The translations under genes and the position numbers were made by a program. A DNA stretch of 64,000 nt from Lachnospiraceae bacterium (lineage in GTDB: Bacteria > Bacillota > Clostridia > Lachnospirales > Lachnospiraceae), in NCBI GenBank assembly GCA_024404675.1, contig JAKSPO010000001.1, positions 372,001 to 436,000 on the forward strand, read 5' to 3'. Below are positions 45,768 to 55,368 of the stretch, in pieces. The notes under the pieces are model-generated. The model saw only the letters and a program-made list of their open reading frames with translations, did no database searches and was not told the origin of the DNA. The number at the start of each line of letters is the position of its first letter. Position 1 is the first letter of the stretch.

Positions 45768-46410
45768 AAATCAAATCAATAATATCAATGTTCACACCGG
45801 TCAAACCGATCACTGCACCGTTCTGTGCCTCGGAAGCCTCGGGATGAGCGATCAACCACTTGTTTGCTGCGAAAAGTCTTGCATCATCGTCATTCTTAAC
45901 GGTGATTGCGGGCTTGTCCAGGTTGGTGCCCTTCGGAAGAATGATAACAACGCGGAAATGATCACCCTTCTTAGCGCTGCAGGGTGCATAATGAAGTGTG
46001 GTTGCATAAAGCTCAACAGCGGTTCCTGCCGGGCAGAAGAAAGCCTCAACCTTAGCGGTATCAAGCATCTTACCCATGCAATCCTGCTGACGGGCAAGAA
46101 GAAGGATGCAATCCTCAGCTGCAATATCAATCTCACTGTCTCTGTGATACTCAAGGCAGTTCAGCTTCGTGTTGGTACCGTTGCAGTAACCGATCTGAAT
46201 CGGCATACCGCCGTAGCAGTTCACGCTGAAATCCTTCATAGCAGGGGTTGCCTCCAGATTTGCATCGGAAGGAACATAAACAACCGCATCACTCGGAGCA
46301 GGTGTTGTCTCCTTGAGAACCTTGAGAAGCTCCTTGGTATCATAACCGTCAACTACGCGGCCGTATACACCGAAAGCCTCATCTGTTACCTTTTGAATTG
46401 TAAGTCCCAT
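45766..46410 (-). CDS. DUF4867 family protein, cupin-like, in a hexuronate gene set
   Basis: A 214-residue soluble protein that I recognise as DUF4867-like. Features include MPIQIGYCNGTNTKLNCLEYHRDSEID and a later FFCPAGTAVELYATTLHYAPC. The spacing of EYH and TLHYAPC suggests the cupin or ureidoglycolate-lyase-like fold, with His residues as possible metal ligands. No signal peptide is seen. It lies 20 nt after the kdgK gene. A sugar isomerase or acid-sugar role would fit the context, but no activity is established. Confidence 0.75.
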   Translation of the reverse strand: MGLTIQKVTDEAFGVYGRVVDGYDTKELLKVLKETTPAPSDAVVYVPSDANLEATPAMKDFSVNCYGGMPIQIGYCNGTNTKLNCLEYHRDSEIDIAAEDCILLLARQQDCMGKMLDTAKVEAFFCPAGTAVELYATTLHYAPCSAKKGDHFRVVIILPKGTNLDKPAITVKNDDDARLFAANKWLIAHPEASEAQNGAVIGLTGVNIDIIDLI

Positions 46411-46430
46411 AATTATAAATCTCCCTTCAT

Positions 46431-47453
46431 TTATCTCTGTACACGTCCGCTGCCGTCACCGCCGGCAAGGGCAAGTACTTCGTCACGAGTTACATAGTTG
46501 AAATCGCCGGGAATCGTATGCTTCAGGGCACTTGCAGCAACCGCAAATTCCAAAGCCTCTTCCCCGCTCTTTCCGTCAAGCAGTCCGCAAATCAGGCCTG
46601 CCGCAAAGGAATCACCGCCGCCGACACGGTCTACAATATGCAGCTTATAGGTACGGGAATGATAGAAATTCTTACCGTCATAAATTGCTGCGGACCAGTT
46701 ATTGTCAGAAGCGGAAAAGCTCTCACGAAGCGAGCTTACTACATATTTGAAGCCGAAACGCTCCGTCATACGGCGGAAGATATCCTGATAGCCCGCAAGC
46801 TCAAGGTTGCCGCTTGTTACATCGGTCTTACCGGGCTTAAAGCCAAGAACCTTCTCCGCATCCTCTTCGTTTCCGATACATACATCAACATACTGCATCA
46901 GCTCCGTCATAACGCGCTGTGCCTTCTCAGAGCTCCAGAGCTTCTTACGGAAGTTCAGATCGCACGAAACGGTCACACCGTGCTTTTTCGCAGCAATCAA
47001 GGCTGCCTTCGTAACCTCTGCTGCGGAATCACTGATTGCAGGGGTAATTCCCGTAAAATGGAACCACTCCGCACCCTCGAAGATTGCATCGAAATCAAAA
47101 TCCGAAGGAACTGCCTCCGCAATTGCGGAATGCGCACGGTCATAAACGACCTTGGACGGACGAACGGAAGCACCTGTTTCCAAAAAATAAATACCGACAC
47201 GCTCACCGCCGCGCACGATATCGGAGCAATCCACGCCGTACTTACGAAGTGCTGCAACCGCACTGTCACCGATTTCATTCTTCGGGAGCTTGGTTACATA
47301 CGAAACATCATATCCGAAATTAGCAAGCGAAACGGCAACATTGGCCTCACCGCCGCCATAGCATACATCAAAGCTGTCCGCCATCATGAAACGCTCGTTA
47401 CCGGGCGTTGAAAGGCGAAGCATGATTTCACCGAGTGTTACAACCTTACTCAT
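46431..47453 (-). CDS. kdgK: PfkB-family sugar kinase, likely 2-keto-3-deoxygluconate kinase
   Basis: About 340 residues from ATG 47453 (MSKVVTLGEIMLRLSTPGNERF), after TTGGAGG. The ribokinase fold shows CYGGGEANVAVSLANFG for substrate binding and VDRVGGGDSFAAGLICGLLDG, the PfkB signature 2 with the catalytic Asp. KDG kinase is the best guess because uxaC is divergent next door and the N-terminus resembles known KdgK. Fructokinase-like activity is the alternative. Confidence 0.82.
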   Translation of the reverse strand: MSKVVTLGEIMLRLSTPGNERFMMADSFDVCYGGGEANVAVSLANFGYDVSYVTKLPKNEIGDSAVAALRKYGVDCSDIVRGGERVGIYFLETGASVRPSKVVYDRAHSAIAEAVPSDFDFDAIFEGAEWFHFTGITPAISDSAAEVTKAALIAAKKHGVTVSCDLNFRKKLWSSEKAQRVMTELMQYVDVCIGNEEDAEKVLGFKPGKTDVTSGNLELAGYQDIFRRMTERFGFKYVVSSLRESFSASDNNWSAAIYDGKNFYHSRTYKLHIVDRVGGGDSFAAGLICGLLDGKSGEEALEFAVAASALKHTIPGDFNYVTRDEVLALAGGDGSGRVQR

Positions 47454-47481
47454 AACTGCCTCCAACCAAAATACTTACTAA

Positions 47482-47510
47482 ATTTTACCATATCTTGGGA
47501 TTTTATGCAA
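47482..47510 (-). promoter_or_regulatory. Promoter of kdgK
   Basis: On the minus strand: -35 TTGCAT (47510-47505), 17-nt spacer ending TATGG, -10 TAAAAT (47487-47482). It is divergent from the uxaC promoter with about 60 nt between the -35 elements. I see no clear LacI- or GntR-type operator there. Confidence 0.83.
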
Positions 47511-47569
47511 TAACATAATTCACAATTATCAAGATGTTGTGGATTTTTCATTTTTCTCACGAAATAACC

Positions 47570-47598
47570 TTGCAAAACATTTGCTAATATGATAAGAT
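47570..47598 (+). promoter_or_regulatory. Promoter of uxaC
   Basis: -35 TTGCAA (47570-47575), 17-nt spacer, -10 TAAGAT (47593-47598). The leader to the ATG is about 35 nt, with GGAGGA upstream of the start. Confidence 0.75.
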
Positions 47599-47639
47599 AG
47601 CGCAGATAAGAATTCTTGTCTTTCGGAGGATAGGTAACT

Positions 47640-49049
47640 ATGGAATTTATGGACAGAAATTTTCTGCTGGATACCGAGTGTGCGTCCCTGCTTTACCATA
47701 AGTATGCAGAGCACATGCCTATCATTGATTATCACTGCCATATCCCGGTGGAAGAGATCGCTAACGACGTCCGCTTCCGTTCCATCACAGAGCTCTGGCT
47801 CGGCGCCGACCATTACAAATGGCGTATGATGCGTTCAAACGGCATTCCCGAGGAGCTGATTACCGGCAAGGGAAGCGATTACGACCGTTTCTTTGCATTT
47901 GCCTGCTCCCTTGAGCGTGCGATTGGCAACCCGCTTTATCACTGGAGCCATCTTGAGCTGCAGCGCTACTTCGGCATCAACGAGCCGCTTACTGCAGAGA
48001 ACGCCCGCGACATCTACAATCGTTGTAACGAGGTTCTCACCCGCCCCGATATGACCGCAAGAAATCTTATCCGTAAGTCTAATGTACGTATTCTCTGCAC
48101 GACAGACGATCCGTGCGACGATTTGCATTTCCATAAACAGCTTGCGGATGATGCTTCCTTTGAGGTTCAGGTTCTGCCCGCTTTTCGTCCGGACAACTTC
48201 CTCGATATCGAAAAGGAAACCTTCGCTTCCAATATTGAGCGCCTCGGCCGCGTATGTGACTGGGCAATGTTCAGTCTCTCCGATCTGAAGGACTGTCTCA
48301 CCGAGCGAATCAATTATTTCGCATTCCGCGGCTGTAAGACCGCAGACCACGGACTTCCTTTTGTTATGTATACACCCTGCGATGATGAGACCGCGGGAGT
48401 CATCTTCCGTAAGAAGATGGACGGCGAGGAAATCACCCGTGAGGAGGCTATGGCATACCGCACCAATCTCCTTTTGTATCTTGCAAAGGAGTATCACCGT
48501 GTCGGTTTCGTTATGCAGCTGCACTATGGTGTAAAGCGTGATAACAACACCTTTATGTTTGACAAAATCGGTGTCAATACCGGCTTTGATTGCATTGACA
48601 ATCATACCCCGATTGCTCCGCTCACCGAGTTTATGAACGCACTCGCAACTTCGGATCAGCTTCCGAAGACGATTCTCTATTCCCTGAATCCGATTGACAA
48701 TACCGCTATCGATTCCGTAATCGGCTGCTTCCAGGATTCCTCCTGTATCGGCAAGATTCAGCACGGTTCCGCATGGTGGTTCAACGACAACAAGCAGGGA
48801 ATGCTCGATCAGCTTACTAGCCTCGCCAATCTAAGTGTTCTCGGTAATTTTATCGGAATGCTTACCGATTCGAGAAGCTTTCTTTCCTACACAAGACACG
48901 AGTATTTCCGTCGAATTGTATGTCAGTTCCTCGGTCATCTTGTTTCTGCCGGTGAATATCCCGCCAATATGGCTTTCCTTGGTGCCATTGTTGAGGATAT
49001 CTGTTACAATAACTGTTTACGTTACTTTGAATTTAAGCCTGCGAAATAA
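47640..49049 (+). CDS. uxaC: Glucuronate (uronate) isomerase
   Basis: A 469-residue enzyme that isomerises D-glucuronate to D-fructuronate and D-galacturonate to D-tagaturonate. It begins MEFMDRNFLLDTECASLLYH. The metal-binding motif is IDYHCHIPVEEIANDVRF. RILCTTDDPCDDL and the C-terminal AWWFNDNKQGM are also diagnostic. Glucuronate side chains of xylan or pectin would feed it, and kdgK acts later in the same pathway. The dehydratase and mannonate genes are not in the window. Confidence 0.96.
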   Translation: MEFMDRNFLLDTECASLLYHKYAEHMPIIDYHCHIPVEEIANDVRFRSITELWLGADHYKWRMMRSNGIPEELITGKGSDYDRFFAFACSLERAIGNPLYHWSHLELQRYFGINEPLTAENARDIYNRCNEVLTRPDMTARNLIRKSNVRILCTTDDPCDDLHFHKQLADDASFEVQVLPAFRPDNFLDIEKETFASNIERLGRVCDWAMFSLSDLKDCLTERINYFAFRGCKTADHGLPFVMYTPCDDETAGVIFRKKMDGEEITREEAMAYRTNLLLYLAKEYHRVGFVMQLHYGVKRDNNTFMFDKIGVNTGFDCIDNHTPIAPLTEFMNALATSDQLPKTILYSLNPIDNTAIDSVIGCFQDSSCIGKIQHGSAWWFNDNKQGMLDQLTSLANLSVLGNFIGMLTDSRSFLSYTRHEYFRRIVCQFLGHLVSAGEYPANMAFLGAIVEDICYNNCLRYFEFKPAK

Positions 49050-49064
49050 TCGTAGGCTTTTTAT
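49035..49064 (+). terminator. Terminator of uxaC, overlapping its last codons
   Basis: Inverted repeat AAGCCTGCGA (49035-49044) and TCGTAGGCTT (49050-49059), one G-T pair, loop AATAA, followed by TTTATT. The stop codon lies in the loop. Confidence 0.85.
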
Positions 49065-49149
49065 TTGCTTACACACTGTCGCATCGACGCGGCAGCCTGA
49101 ATATGCAAATGAATAAAAATGCAAATAATTAATTGAAGGAGGAATACAT

Positions 49150-50076
49150 ATGAAACACATCATCAGCCCCATGGATATGACCGTGGAGGAAATCGAAAAT
49201 CTCTTGGAGCTTGCAAGCAAGATGTATGCAAATCCCGAGAAATACGCACACATCTGTGAAGGCAAGAAGCTTGCAACCTGCTTCTACGAGCCCAGCACAA
49301 GAACAAGACTGAGCTTTGAGGCAGCTATGCTGAATCTCGGCGGAAAGGTACTCGGCTTCCAGTCTGCAGATTCCAGCTCCGCATCAAAGGGTGAGACCGT
49401 AGCCGACACCATCCGCGTGGTATCCCATTATGCCGACATCTGTGCAATGCGTCATCCGAAGGAGGGCGCTCCGCTTGTTGCTTCCCAGTACTCTTCCATT
49501 CCAATCATCAATGCAGGCGACGGCGGTCACAATCATCCGACCCAGACACTTACCGACCTGCTTACCATGCGTCAGCTGAAGGGCAGACTTAACAATCTTA
49601 CCATCGGTCTTTGTGGCGATCTGAAGTTCGGTCGTACCGTTCATTCCCTCATCAAGGCAATGTCCCGCTACGAGGGCATCCGCTTCATCCTCATCTCTCC
49701 GGATGAGTTAAAGGTTCCGACCTACATTCGTGAAGAGGTTTTAGATGCATGCGGCATTCCTTATGTAGAGGTTTCAAACCTCGAGGAAAATCTTCCCGAG
49801 CTCGATATTTTGTACATGACACGTGTACAGCGTGAGCGTTTCTTCAACGAAGAGGATTACATCCGTTTGAAGGATACCTTCATCCTTGATAAGAAGAAGC
49901 TTGCAGGCGCTAAGGAGGACATGTTCATCCTTCATCCGTTGCCGCGTATCAACGAGATTGCAGTTGATGTAGATGACGACCCGAGAGCCGCTTATTTCCG
50001 TCAGGCAGGCTTTGGTGTATATGCACGTATGGCATTGATCGCAACGCTTCTGGGCGTAGACAAGAAAGTTCAGTAA
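49150..50076 (+). CDS. pyrB: Aspartate carbamoyltransferase, catalytic subunit
   Basis: A 308-residue enzyme of pyrimidine synthesis. The carbamoyl phosphate site is [12 protein letters not shown] and the moving loop is [24 protein letters not shown] is the aspartate-side signature. GGAGG lies just before the ATG. The 85-nt gap from the uxaC terminator holds two copies of ATGCAAAT (49103, 49119), but no clear sigma-A promoter or pyr attenuator that I can identify. Confidence 0.97.
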   Translation: MKHIISPMDMTVEEIENLLELASKMYANPEKYAHICEGKKLATCFYEPSTRTRLSFEAAMLNLGGKVLGFQSADSSSASKGETVADTIRVVSHYADICAMRHPKEGAPLVASQYSSIPIINAGDGGHNHPTQTLTDLLTMRQLKGRLNNLTIGLCGDLKFGRTVHSLIKAMSRYEGIRFILISPDELKVPTYIREEVLDACGIPYVEVSNLEENLPELDILYMTRVQRERFFNEEDYIRLKDTFILDKKKLAGAKEDMFILHPLPRINEIAVDVDDDPRAAYFRQAGFGVYARMALIATLLGVDKKVQ

Positions 50077-50089
50077 GGAGGATAAGGCT

Positions 50090-50530
50090 ATGTTAAATAT
50101 CGGTGGATTAAACCAGGGTATCGTAATCGATCACATTCCGGCAGGCGAGGCAATGCAGATTTATGAGTATCTGAACCTCGGCGCTCTCGATTGCGAGGTT
50201 GCCATTATTAAGAATGCGTCCAGTAAGAAAATGGGCCGCAAGGATATCATCAAGATTGAAGGACCGCTCACCATCAACATCGATGCGCTTGCTGTTCGTA
50301 ACCCGAACGTTACAATCAACATTATCGAGAACGATGTGATCGTTGCAAAGCGTCCCGTTACGCTTCCTTCCGAAGTAAAGAATATCATCAAATGCAAGAA
50401 CCCGCGTTGCATCACCTCCTTGGATCTGACGCTTCCGCACATGTTCAAGCTTACCAACAAGGAAAATTCCGTATACCGCTGCGTATACTGTGAGGAAGCT
50501 TACAAGAGAGAGCGCACCAAGAAGGCCTGA
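50090..50530 (+). CDS. pyrI: Aspartate carbamoyltransferase, regulatory subunit
   Basis: A 146-residue partner that makes the catalytic subunit sensitive to CTP and ATP. The N-terminal effector domain has GLNQGIVIDHIPAGEAMQIY. The zinc domain holds CKNPRC and CVYCE. It starts 13 nt after pyrB. A PyrBI-type enzyme is common in Clostridia but not in Bacilli. Confidence 0.96.
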   Translation: MLNIGGLNQGIVIDHIPAGEAMQIYEYLNLGALDCEVAIIKNASSKKMGRKDIIKIEGPLTINIDALAVRNPNVTINIIENDVIVAKRPVTLPSEVKNIIKCKNPRCITSLDLTLPHMFKLTNKENSVYRCVYCEEAYKRERTKKA

Positions 50531-50574
50531 TTACATTAGCAGGCAACCTATTGAAAACAGCATAACAACAGTGA

Positions 50575-50618
50575 AGGCGTATAAAATGATTTCTCATCTT
50601 ATACGCCTCTTTTTTTTC
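50575..50618 (+). terminator. Terminator of pyrBI
   Basis: A long hairpin: AGGCGTATAA with TTATACGCCT, continuing inward through ATGA/TCAT around a TTTC loop with one mismatch, then a run of about eight T residues. It is in the convergent gap between pyrI and the ABC gene cluster. Confidence 0.95.
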
Positions 50619-50651
50619 ATCAAATACTTCTGTTTCTTTCGACAATTTTGA

Positions 50652-51794
50652 TCAGTCCTTATCCGCTTTTGTAATGACAATCTTATCGCCGTCAAGCGTC
50701 ATACGGATCTTATTGCCGGTAACACCGATGGATTCAAGCATTTCCCTCGGAATCTGCACACGGCCGGCACGGTCAAGGATTGCATACTCCTCATGCGTAT
50801 CCTCTTCTACAAAGCCGTGCAGCTGCTCCTTTACAAACTCCTGCTTCATAATACGCTCAATGCTTGTCTTACCGTCACGCATCATTACGACACGATTAAC
50901 CTTCTTTGCGAGGTTGATATCATGGGTAACGATAACAATCGTAATCCCAAGCTCGGAATTCAGTTTACGGAACACATCCAAAACAGCATCGGCAGTCTTC
51001 TGGTCAACCGAACCGGTAGGCTCATCCGCCAGAAGGAGCTTCGGACGGTTTGCCAGTGCGATTGCAATTGCAATACGCTGCTGCTCACCACCGGACATCT
51101 GGTTCAGCTTACTGTCCTTTTTGTGTGTCATACCAACAAGGTTCAGAAGCTCTAACGCACGCTCATGACGCTCCTTCGGATCACAGAAAAGCATCGGAAG
51201 CTCGATATTCTGAATCGCGGTCAGATACGGCAGCAGGTTTCTTGCATTGTTCTGCCATACGAAGCCGACAGTCTTCTGCTTATAGGATACAAGCTGGCTC
51301 TCGTTCATCTTAAAAAGATTCTTGCCGTCAACATAAAGCTTACCTGCACTCGGGCGGTCAAGACCGCCAAGCAGGTTAAGAAAGGTTGATTTACCGGAAC
51401 CGGAGCTACCGATAATCGCGATAAATTCCCCCTTCTCTACACGAAGCTCAAGGCCCTGTAAGGCAAGCACTTCGGTATCCTTTGTCTTATAAATCTTTAC
51501 AAGGTTCTCGCAGAGGATCATGACATTGTCATCCAGTTCATCCTCAAGCTCACCCTCCGTCTGCTTCTTATAGGCTTCCATGAAGGAATCCTTCAGCGTC
51601 TTCGAGATTTCCTCCGCCATCGGATTCAAGGTCTCGGCGCCGCCATTTGCTTCTACGGATTCGGCTGCCACTACTGCTACGGGCTCGGCTGCCTTTGCTT
51701 CCTTGTTAGCTTCCTTAGAAAGAATATCCTCCGAAACTGCCTTCACTACGGAAGGCTTCTTCTGAACAACATCCTTACGACTCTTCTTACTCAT
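50652..51794 (-). CDS. ABC transporter ATPase (MacB/LolD type) with N-terminal extension and C-terminal AbrB-like domain
   Basis: A 380-residue protein. Residues 1-90 form an Ala/Glu/Lys-rich, probably disordered extension. The ABC domain (about 91-320) is complete: Walker A GSSGSGKST (129-137), Q-loop Q181, signature MSGGEQ (233-238), Walker B LLLADEP (253-259) and H291. Residues about 337-376 (RAGRVQIPREMLESIGV, then LDGDKIVITK) resemble the swapped-hairpin AbrB/SpoVT/MazE domain. It overlaps the upstream ATPase gene by 8 nt. The AbrB likeness is judged by eye; a role in dimerisation or DNA contact is inference. Confidence 0.85.
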   Translation of the reverse strand: MSKKSRKDVVQKKPSVVKAVSEDILSKEANKEAKAAEPVAVVAAESVEANGGAETLNPMAEEISKTLKDSFMEAYKKQTEGELEDELDDNVMILCENLVKIYKTKDTEVLALQGLELRVEKGEFIAIIGSSGSGKSTFLNLLGGLDRPSAGKLYVDGKNLFKMNESQLVSYKQKTVGFVWQNNARNLLPYLTAIQNIELPMLFCDPKERHERALELLNLVGMTHKKDSKLNQMSGGEQQRIAIAIALANRPKLLLADEPTGSVDQKTADAVLDVFRKLNSELGITIVIVTHDINLAKKVNRVVMMRDGKTSIERIMKQEFVKEQLHGFVEEDTHEEYAILDRAGRVQIPREMLESIGVTGNKIRMTLDGDKIVITKADKD

Positions 51795-52497
51795 TCTGAT
51801 TGTCCTCCATGTTGTTCATCGTAGAAATTACTTCACCGTCGAGAATCTCATATACCATATCGCCGTAGCCCATCAGCTTCGGATCATGTGTCGTCATAAC
51901 GAAGGTGATTCCCTCCTTGGCAATCAGATCCTTGAAAATACTGATTACCTGAAGGCTCGTTGCGGAATCGAGCTCACCGGTAGGCTCATCGGCGAAGATA
52001 ATCTTCGGCTTATGCGCGATTGCGCGGGCAATTGCCACACGCTGCTGCTCACCACCGGAAAGCTCCTGCGGCATATGCGAAGCACGCTTACTGAGGCCGA
52101 CAAGCTTCAGACACTCCATAACACGCTCCTTATAGTCTCCCTTATAGCCTGCAAGACGAAGCGCATACTCAACATTTTCATAAGCAGACATCACGGGAAT
52201 CAGCGCAACCGACTGGAATATAAAGCCGATGTCGCGTCTTCTCAATATCTCACGCTCCTTATCGGAAGCCTTGGAGATGTCCTGTCCGTCGAAAACAACC
52301 TTACCGGAGGTTGGCGCATCAAGCGCACCGATAATATTTAAAAGCGTCGTCTTTCCGGAACCGGAACGGCCCTTCAGAATGGTAAGTGTCTGCTTCGGCA
52401 CTACCACACTGATTCCCTTCAGTGCCAGAAAATCACCACCCGCAACCGGGAAGGAACGCTTCACTTCTTCTGTACGTAATATTTCTTCCATCGCCAT
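51787..52497 (-). CDS. ABC transporter ATP-binding protein (LolD/MacB type)
   Basis: A 236-residue standard ATPase. Walker A is GRSGSGKTT, the signature is [14 protein letters not shown] and Walker B is [15 protein letters not shown]. It starts 5 nt after the permease gene. It is one of two different ATPases in this cluster; together they could form a heterodimer under the single permease. An ATG two codons downstream is an alternative start. Confidence 0.93.
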   Translation of the reverse strand: MAMEEILRTEEVKRSFPVAGGDFLALKGISVVVPKQTLTILKGRSGSGKTTLLNIIGALDAPTSGKVVFDGQDISKASDKEREILRRRDIGFIFQSVALIPVMSAYENVEYALRLAGYKGDYKERVMECLKLVGLSKRASHMPQELSGGEQQRVAIARAIAHKPKIIFADEPTGELDSATSLQVISIFKDLIAKEGITFVMTTHDPKLMGYGDMVYEILDGEVISTMNNMEDNQNE

Positions 52498-52502
52498 CCT
52501 CC

Positions 52503-55355
52503 TTAGTCCTCGCCAAGCTTCAGCGCCTGGTTGATCTTAATCTTAGAAAGAAGCACCGAGATAACGAAGAGACATCCAACAAGCATCAGTCCTACTACAA
52601 CACTGATACGGGCGATATCTCCGCCTGCAATATAGATACTTGCGGGCAATGTACGCTCGGCCGGCGAATAAGCTATTTCTATCAGCGGTATAAACATCTT
52701 CGAAGCCAGAACGCCGATTCCCGCACCGAAGAGAATCGGTAACAGGGAACCGAAGAAATGCTCGTTTACAAGCATACGAATCAGTTCGCCCATCGACATA
52801 CCCATCGCACGATAGATACCGAATATAAGCTCTCTCGAACGGATATTGGTAAGCCAGTAGATCAAAAATCCAATCGCACAAAGTACCAATACAACGATGA
52901 AGGTGATCGTCAGCATACCGTTCGTAACCTGGAAATACGGGTTATTCTTCATATCAATCAGCTTCATATTGGTATCTTCAAACTGACGAAGGCTAATCTT
53001 GTTCGTCTCAATCCAGTCATATACAAAATCCGTGGAGCCGTCTACCTTCATCCACACCTGGTAAGGCGTTGACGGATAGTATCTTGAGAGGTTCGAAAAA
53101 TGACCAACAACCAGATAATGGTCTGCATAAGAAACCGTATCGTCCTCGGCAGTAACCTGTACTCTGCTCTCGTAAGACGGGAATGCATCCATAATAGCAA
53201 CAACGCTTAAGGTCATACGACCGAGCGACTTACCGGAGCTATCCTTACGATAGATAGAAACCGTGTCTCCCTCCTTCAGATTCAGCGCCTTTGCAAAATT
53301 GGAGGATATAATCGCACCCTCCGGATTCTTTGAAAGTGCATTCAAATAGCTGTACCAGTGCTCCGGAAGAACACCCTCGGGCATCCAGGCCGTCGAACCG
53401 AAATCAAAGGTATTGATACCCATGAACTGAACACCCTCTGTTGAGGTACCTGCCGCATTCACGGTAACATCATCAACCAATACCTTGGCAAGTCCCTTAA
53501 TTCTGTCGGGATTCTCCTCACGGAGCTTTTCATAGCGGGCAAAATCAGGCTCAGTGTACATAAGCGTATTAGCGTAACCAAGCTTAATGTCTGCAAGATT
53601 ATCCTTCCATTCCTCCTGCAGAATCAGGTCCGCGCCGGTATTGTAGCAGATACGCGTCTCCTCGTTGTTATTGACCGTTCTTGCGATATTGGCATTAAAG
53701 ATACCGAGTGCAATCGTCAGAACAAGGAATACGGTAATAAAGTTCTGCTTCCTGATATCACGCATAATCTGTAAAAATGATGCGTAGCTCGCCGGCTTCC
53801 AGAGCTTTCTGCCGATTCTGAAGATCAATGCAGCAAGCAAAGGAATCACACGAAGGAATACAATTGCACAGCTCAGGATGAATAGGGATGCGGAAAGGAA
53901 AAGCATCGGATCGAGTGCCTTGCCCTCTGCCACATTTTTCATCAGAAGCGCCTTCTGTGAATTGAAGTTATAGAAGCCGTAGATAGAAATCGCAAGCAGG
54001 ATGAAATCAAGTCCCATACGCTGCCAAAGAGGCATCGTACGCTTACGCTTGTTCGCCTTCTGCTCAACGATGGTGAACTTTGCATATTTGAGGACCGGAA
54101 TCGTCATAATGAAGATGCTTGCAACCGATACAATAAGGCCGTACAAAACAGCGGTTCCGGTGATGGAAACATGCATCGCCTTACGACCGACAAACTCCAA
54201 AAAGGCGTTCGTCGAACCGAACAGATGACATAATGCATATCCAAACGGCAAGCCGATTACGAAGCCGACAGCGGCAAGAATCGCCGACTGCACAAAATAT
54301 GTAACCAAAAGCTGTCTCTTACTTACACCACGGCTCTTCAGAATCGAAATCTCGCTCTGCTCGATGGAGATTACCTGGTTCGATACCATGAAGATAAATA
54401 CTGCGAGCAATACAAGAATCGGCACCTGCAGAATCCACATCGTCGTTACTACACGGCCGGAATTCTTCAGATAATTCTCGAAAATGGAATGATAATTGAA
54501 GCGAACTCTGTAAAGCTCATGCACAAGATAATCGTAGCTCAGCTTATCATCGATTTCGAGCATGTGTGAAACATTATCAACGGAAATGGTATCGTAATCA
54601 AACATCGAATACCATCTGTGGGTGATATTGCCGGCCATCTGCTCTCCGTCGCTGAACTTCGAAAGAAACAGACTCTGGTCCATGAACATTTCGGTATCGT
54701 AGGAAAGTGCGGACTTCGTCCAGTAGATATCCGCCTCATCCTTCGCCCGGAACACACCGGCGATACGAACCCGAACCGGTTCTCCGGCATTATCGGTATA
54801 AAGGTCAAATGCAATCGTCTCGCCGACAATCATCGAAGCGGACAGATATACCGGCTCATTTACGATGACATCAATCACACCGTCTGCAGAGGGCGTCGTT
54901 GCATACATCTCACCGGAGATAATCTCAATATGATCCTGAAGATTCGAAAGCGAAGCAAGCTTTAAATCAAGAGAATTCTGCAGTGAATTCTCACGCTTCT
55001 TCTCGAAATGCGCATCCTGCGGGTTGGAGTTTCCTGCGTACCAGACCTCTTCGATCATCGGCACACCGTAAAGCTCACGCACCGTTTCAAGCGTCTTCAT
55101 ATAGTCCTTAAAATATCCGCTCGACTTCTTCTTAAGCGTTGTTTTGGAAAGTCTTCCTTCAACGGAAATCATTCCCGGATACTGGTTCTTCTCATCAAGA
55201 TAGTTGTCCATCTCTGTTGAGAGCATCTTCTGCAACGCAGCCTTTGTATACATAGGATTGCAGGAGGCAATTGCCACGAGCAATATATTACCGATCACTA
55301 CGCTGAGGATCAGCCATTTTTTATTCATCAATTTTTGTGCTATAAACTGAAGCAT
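52503..55355 (-). CDS. FtsX/MacB-type ABC transporter permease, large
   Basis: A 950-residue membrane protein. After one N-terminal transmembrane segment (about 12-32) it has a large external domain. A first FtsX-like block follows (about 305-420, with QVISIEQSEISILKSRGVSKRQLL). A second external domain (about 570-800) precedes the final FtsX block (about 805-935, with IYRAMGMSMGELIRMLVNEH). Two FtsX blocks in one chain suggest that it supplies both halves of the transporter. Such systems export peptides or lipoproteins or act mechanically, and do not import nutrients. The substrate is unknown. Confidence 0.88.
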   Translation of the reverse strand: MLQFIAQKLMNKKWLILSVVIGNILLVAIASCNPMYTKAALQKMLSTEMDNYLDEKNQYPGMISVEGRLSKTTLKKKSSGYFKDYMKTLETVRELYGVPMIEEVWYAGNSNPQDAHFEKKRENSLQNSLDLKLASLSNLQDHIEIISGEMYATTPSADGVIDVIVNEPVYLSASMIVGETIAFDLYTDNAGEPVRVRIAGVFRAKDEADIYWTKSALSYDTEMFMDQSLFLSKFSDGEQMAGNITHRWYSMFDYDTISVDNVSHMLEIDDKLSYDYLVHELYRVRFNYHSIFENYLKNSGRVVTTMWILQVPILVLLAVFIFMVSNQVISIEQSEISILKSRGVSKRQLLVTYFVQSAILAAVGFVIGLPFGYALCHLFGSTNAFLEFVGRKAMHVSITGTAVLYGLIVSVASIFIMTIPVLKYAKFTIVEQKANKRKRTMPLWQRMGLDFILLAISIYGFYNFNSQKALLMKNVAEGKALDPMLFLSASLFILSCAIVFLRVIPLLAALIFRIGRKLWKPASYASFLQIMRDIRKQNFITVFLVLTIALGIFNANIARTVNNNEETRICYNTGADLILQEEWKDNLADIKLGYANTLMYTEPDFARYEKLREENPDRIKGLAKVLVDDVTVNAAGTSTEGVQFMGINTFDFGSTAWMPEGVLPEHWYSYLNALSKNPEGAIISSNFAKALNLKEGDTVSIYRKDSSGKSLGRMTLSVVAIMDAFPSYESRVQVTAEDDTVSYADHYLVVGHFSNLSRYYPSTPYQVWMKVDGSTDFVYDWIETNKISLRQFEDTNMKLIDMKNNPYFQVTNGMLTITFIVVLVLCAIGFLIYWLTNIRSRELIFGIYRAMGMSMGELIRMLVNEHFFGSLLPILFGAGIGVLASKMFIPLIEIAYSPAERTLPASIYIAGGDIARISVVVGLMLVGCLFVISVLLSKIKINQALKLGED

Positions 55356-55368
55356 TGACTGTTCCCCC

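Noticed and set aside
47835..48764. 309-codon minus-strand frame opposite uxaC
   Set aside because: It is antisense to uxaC, and no ribosome-binding site was found.
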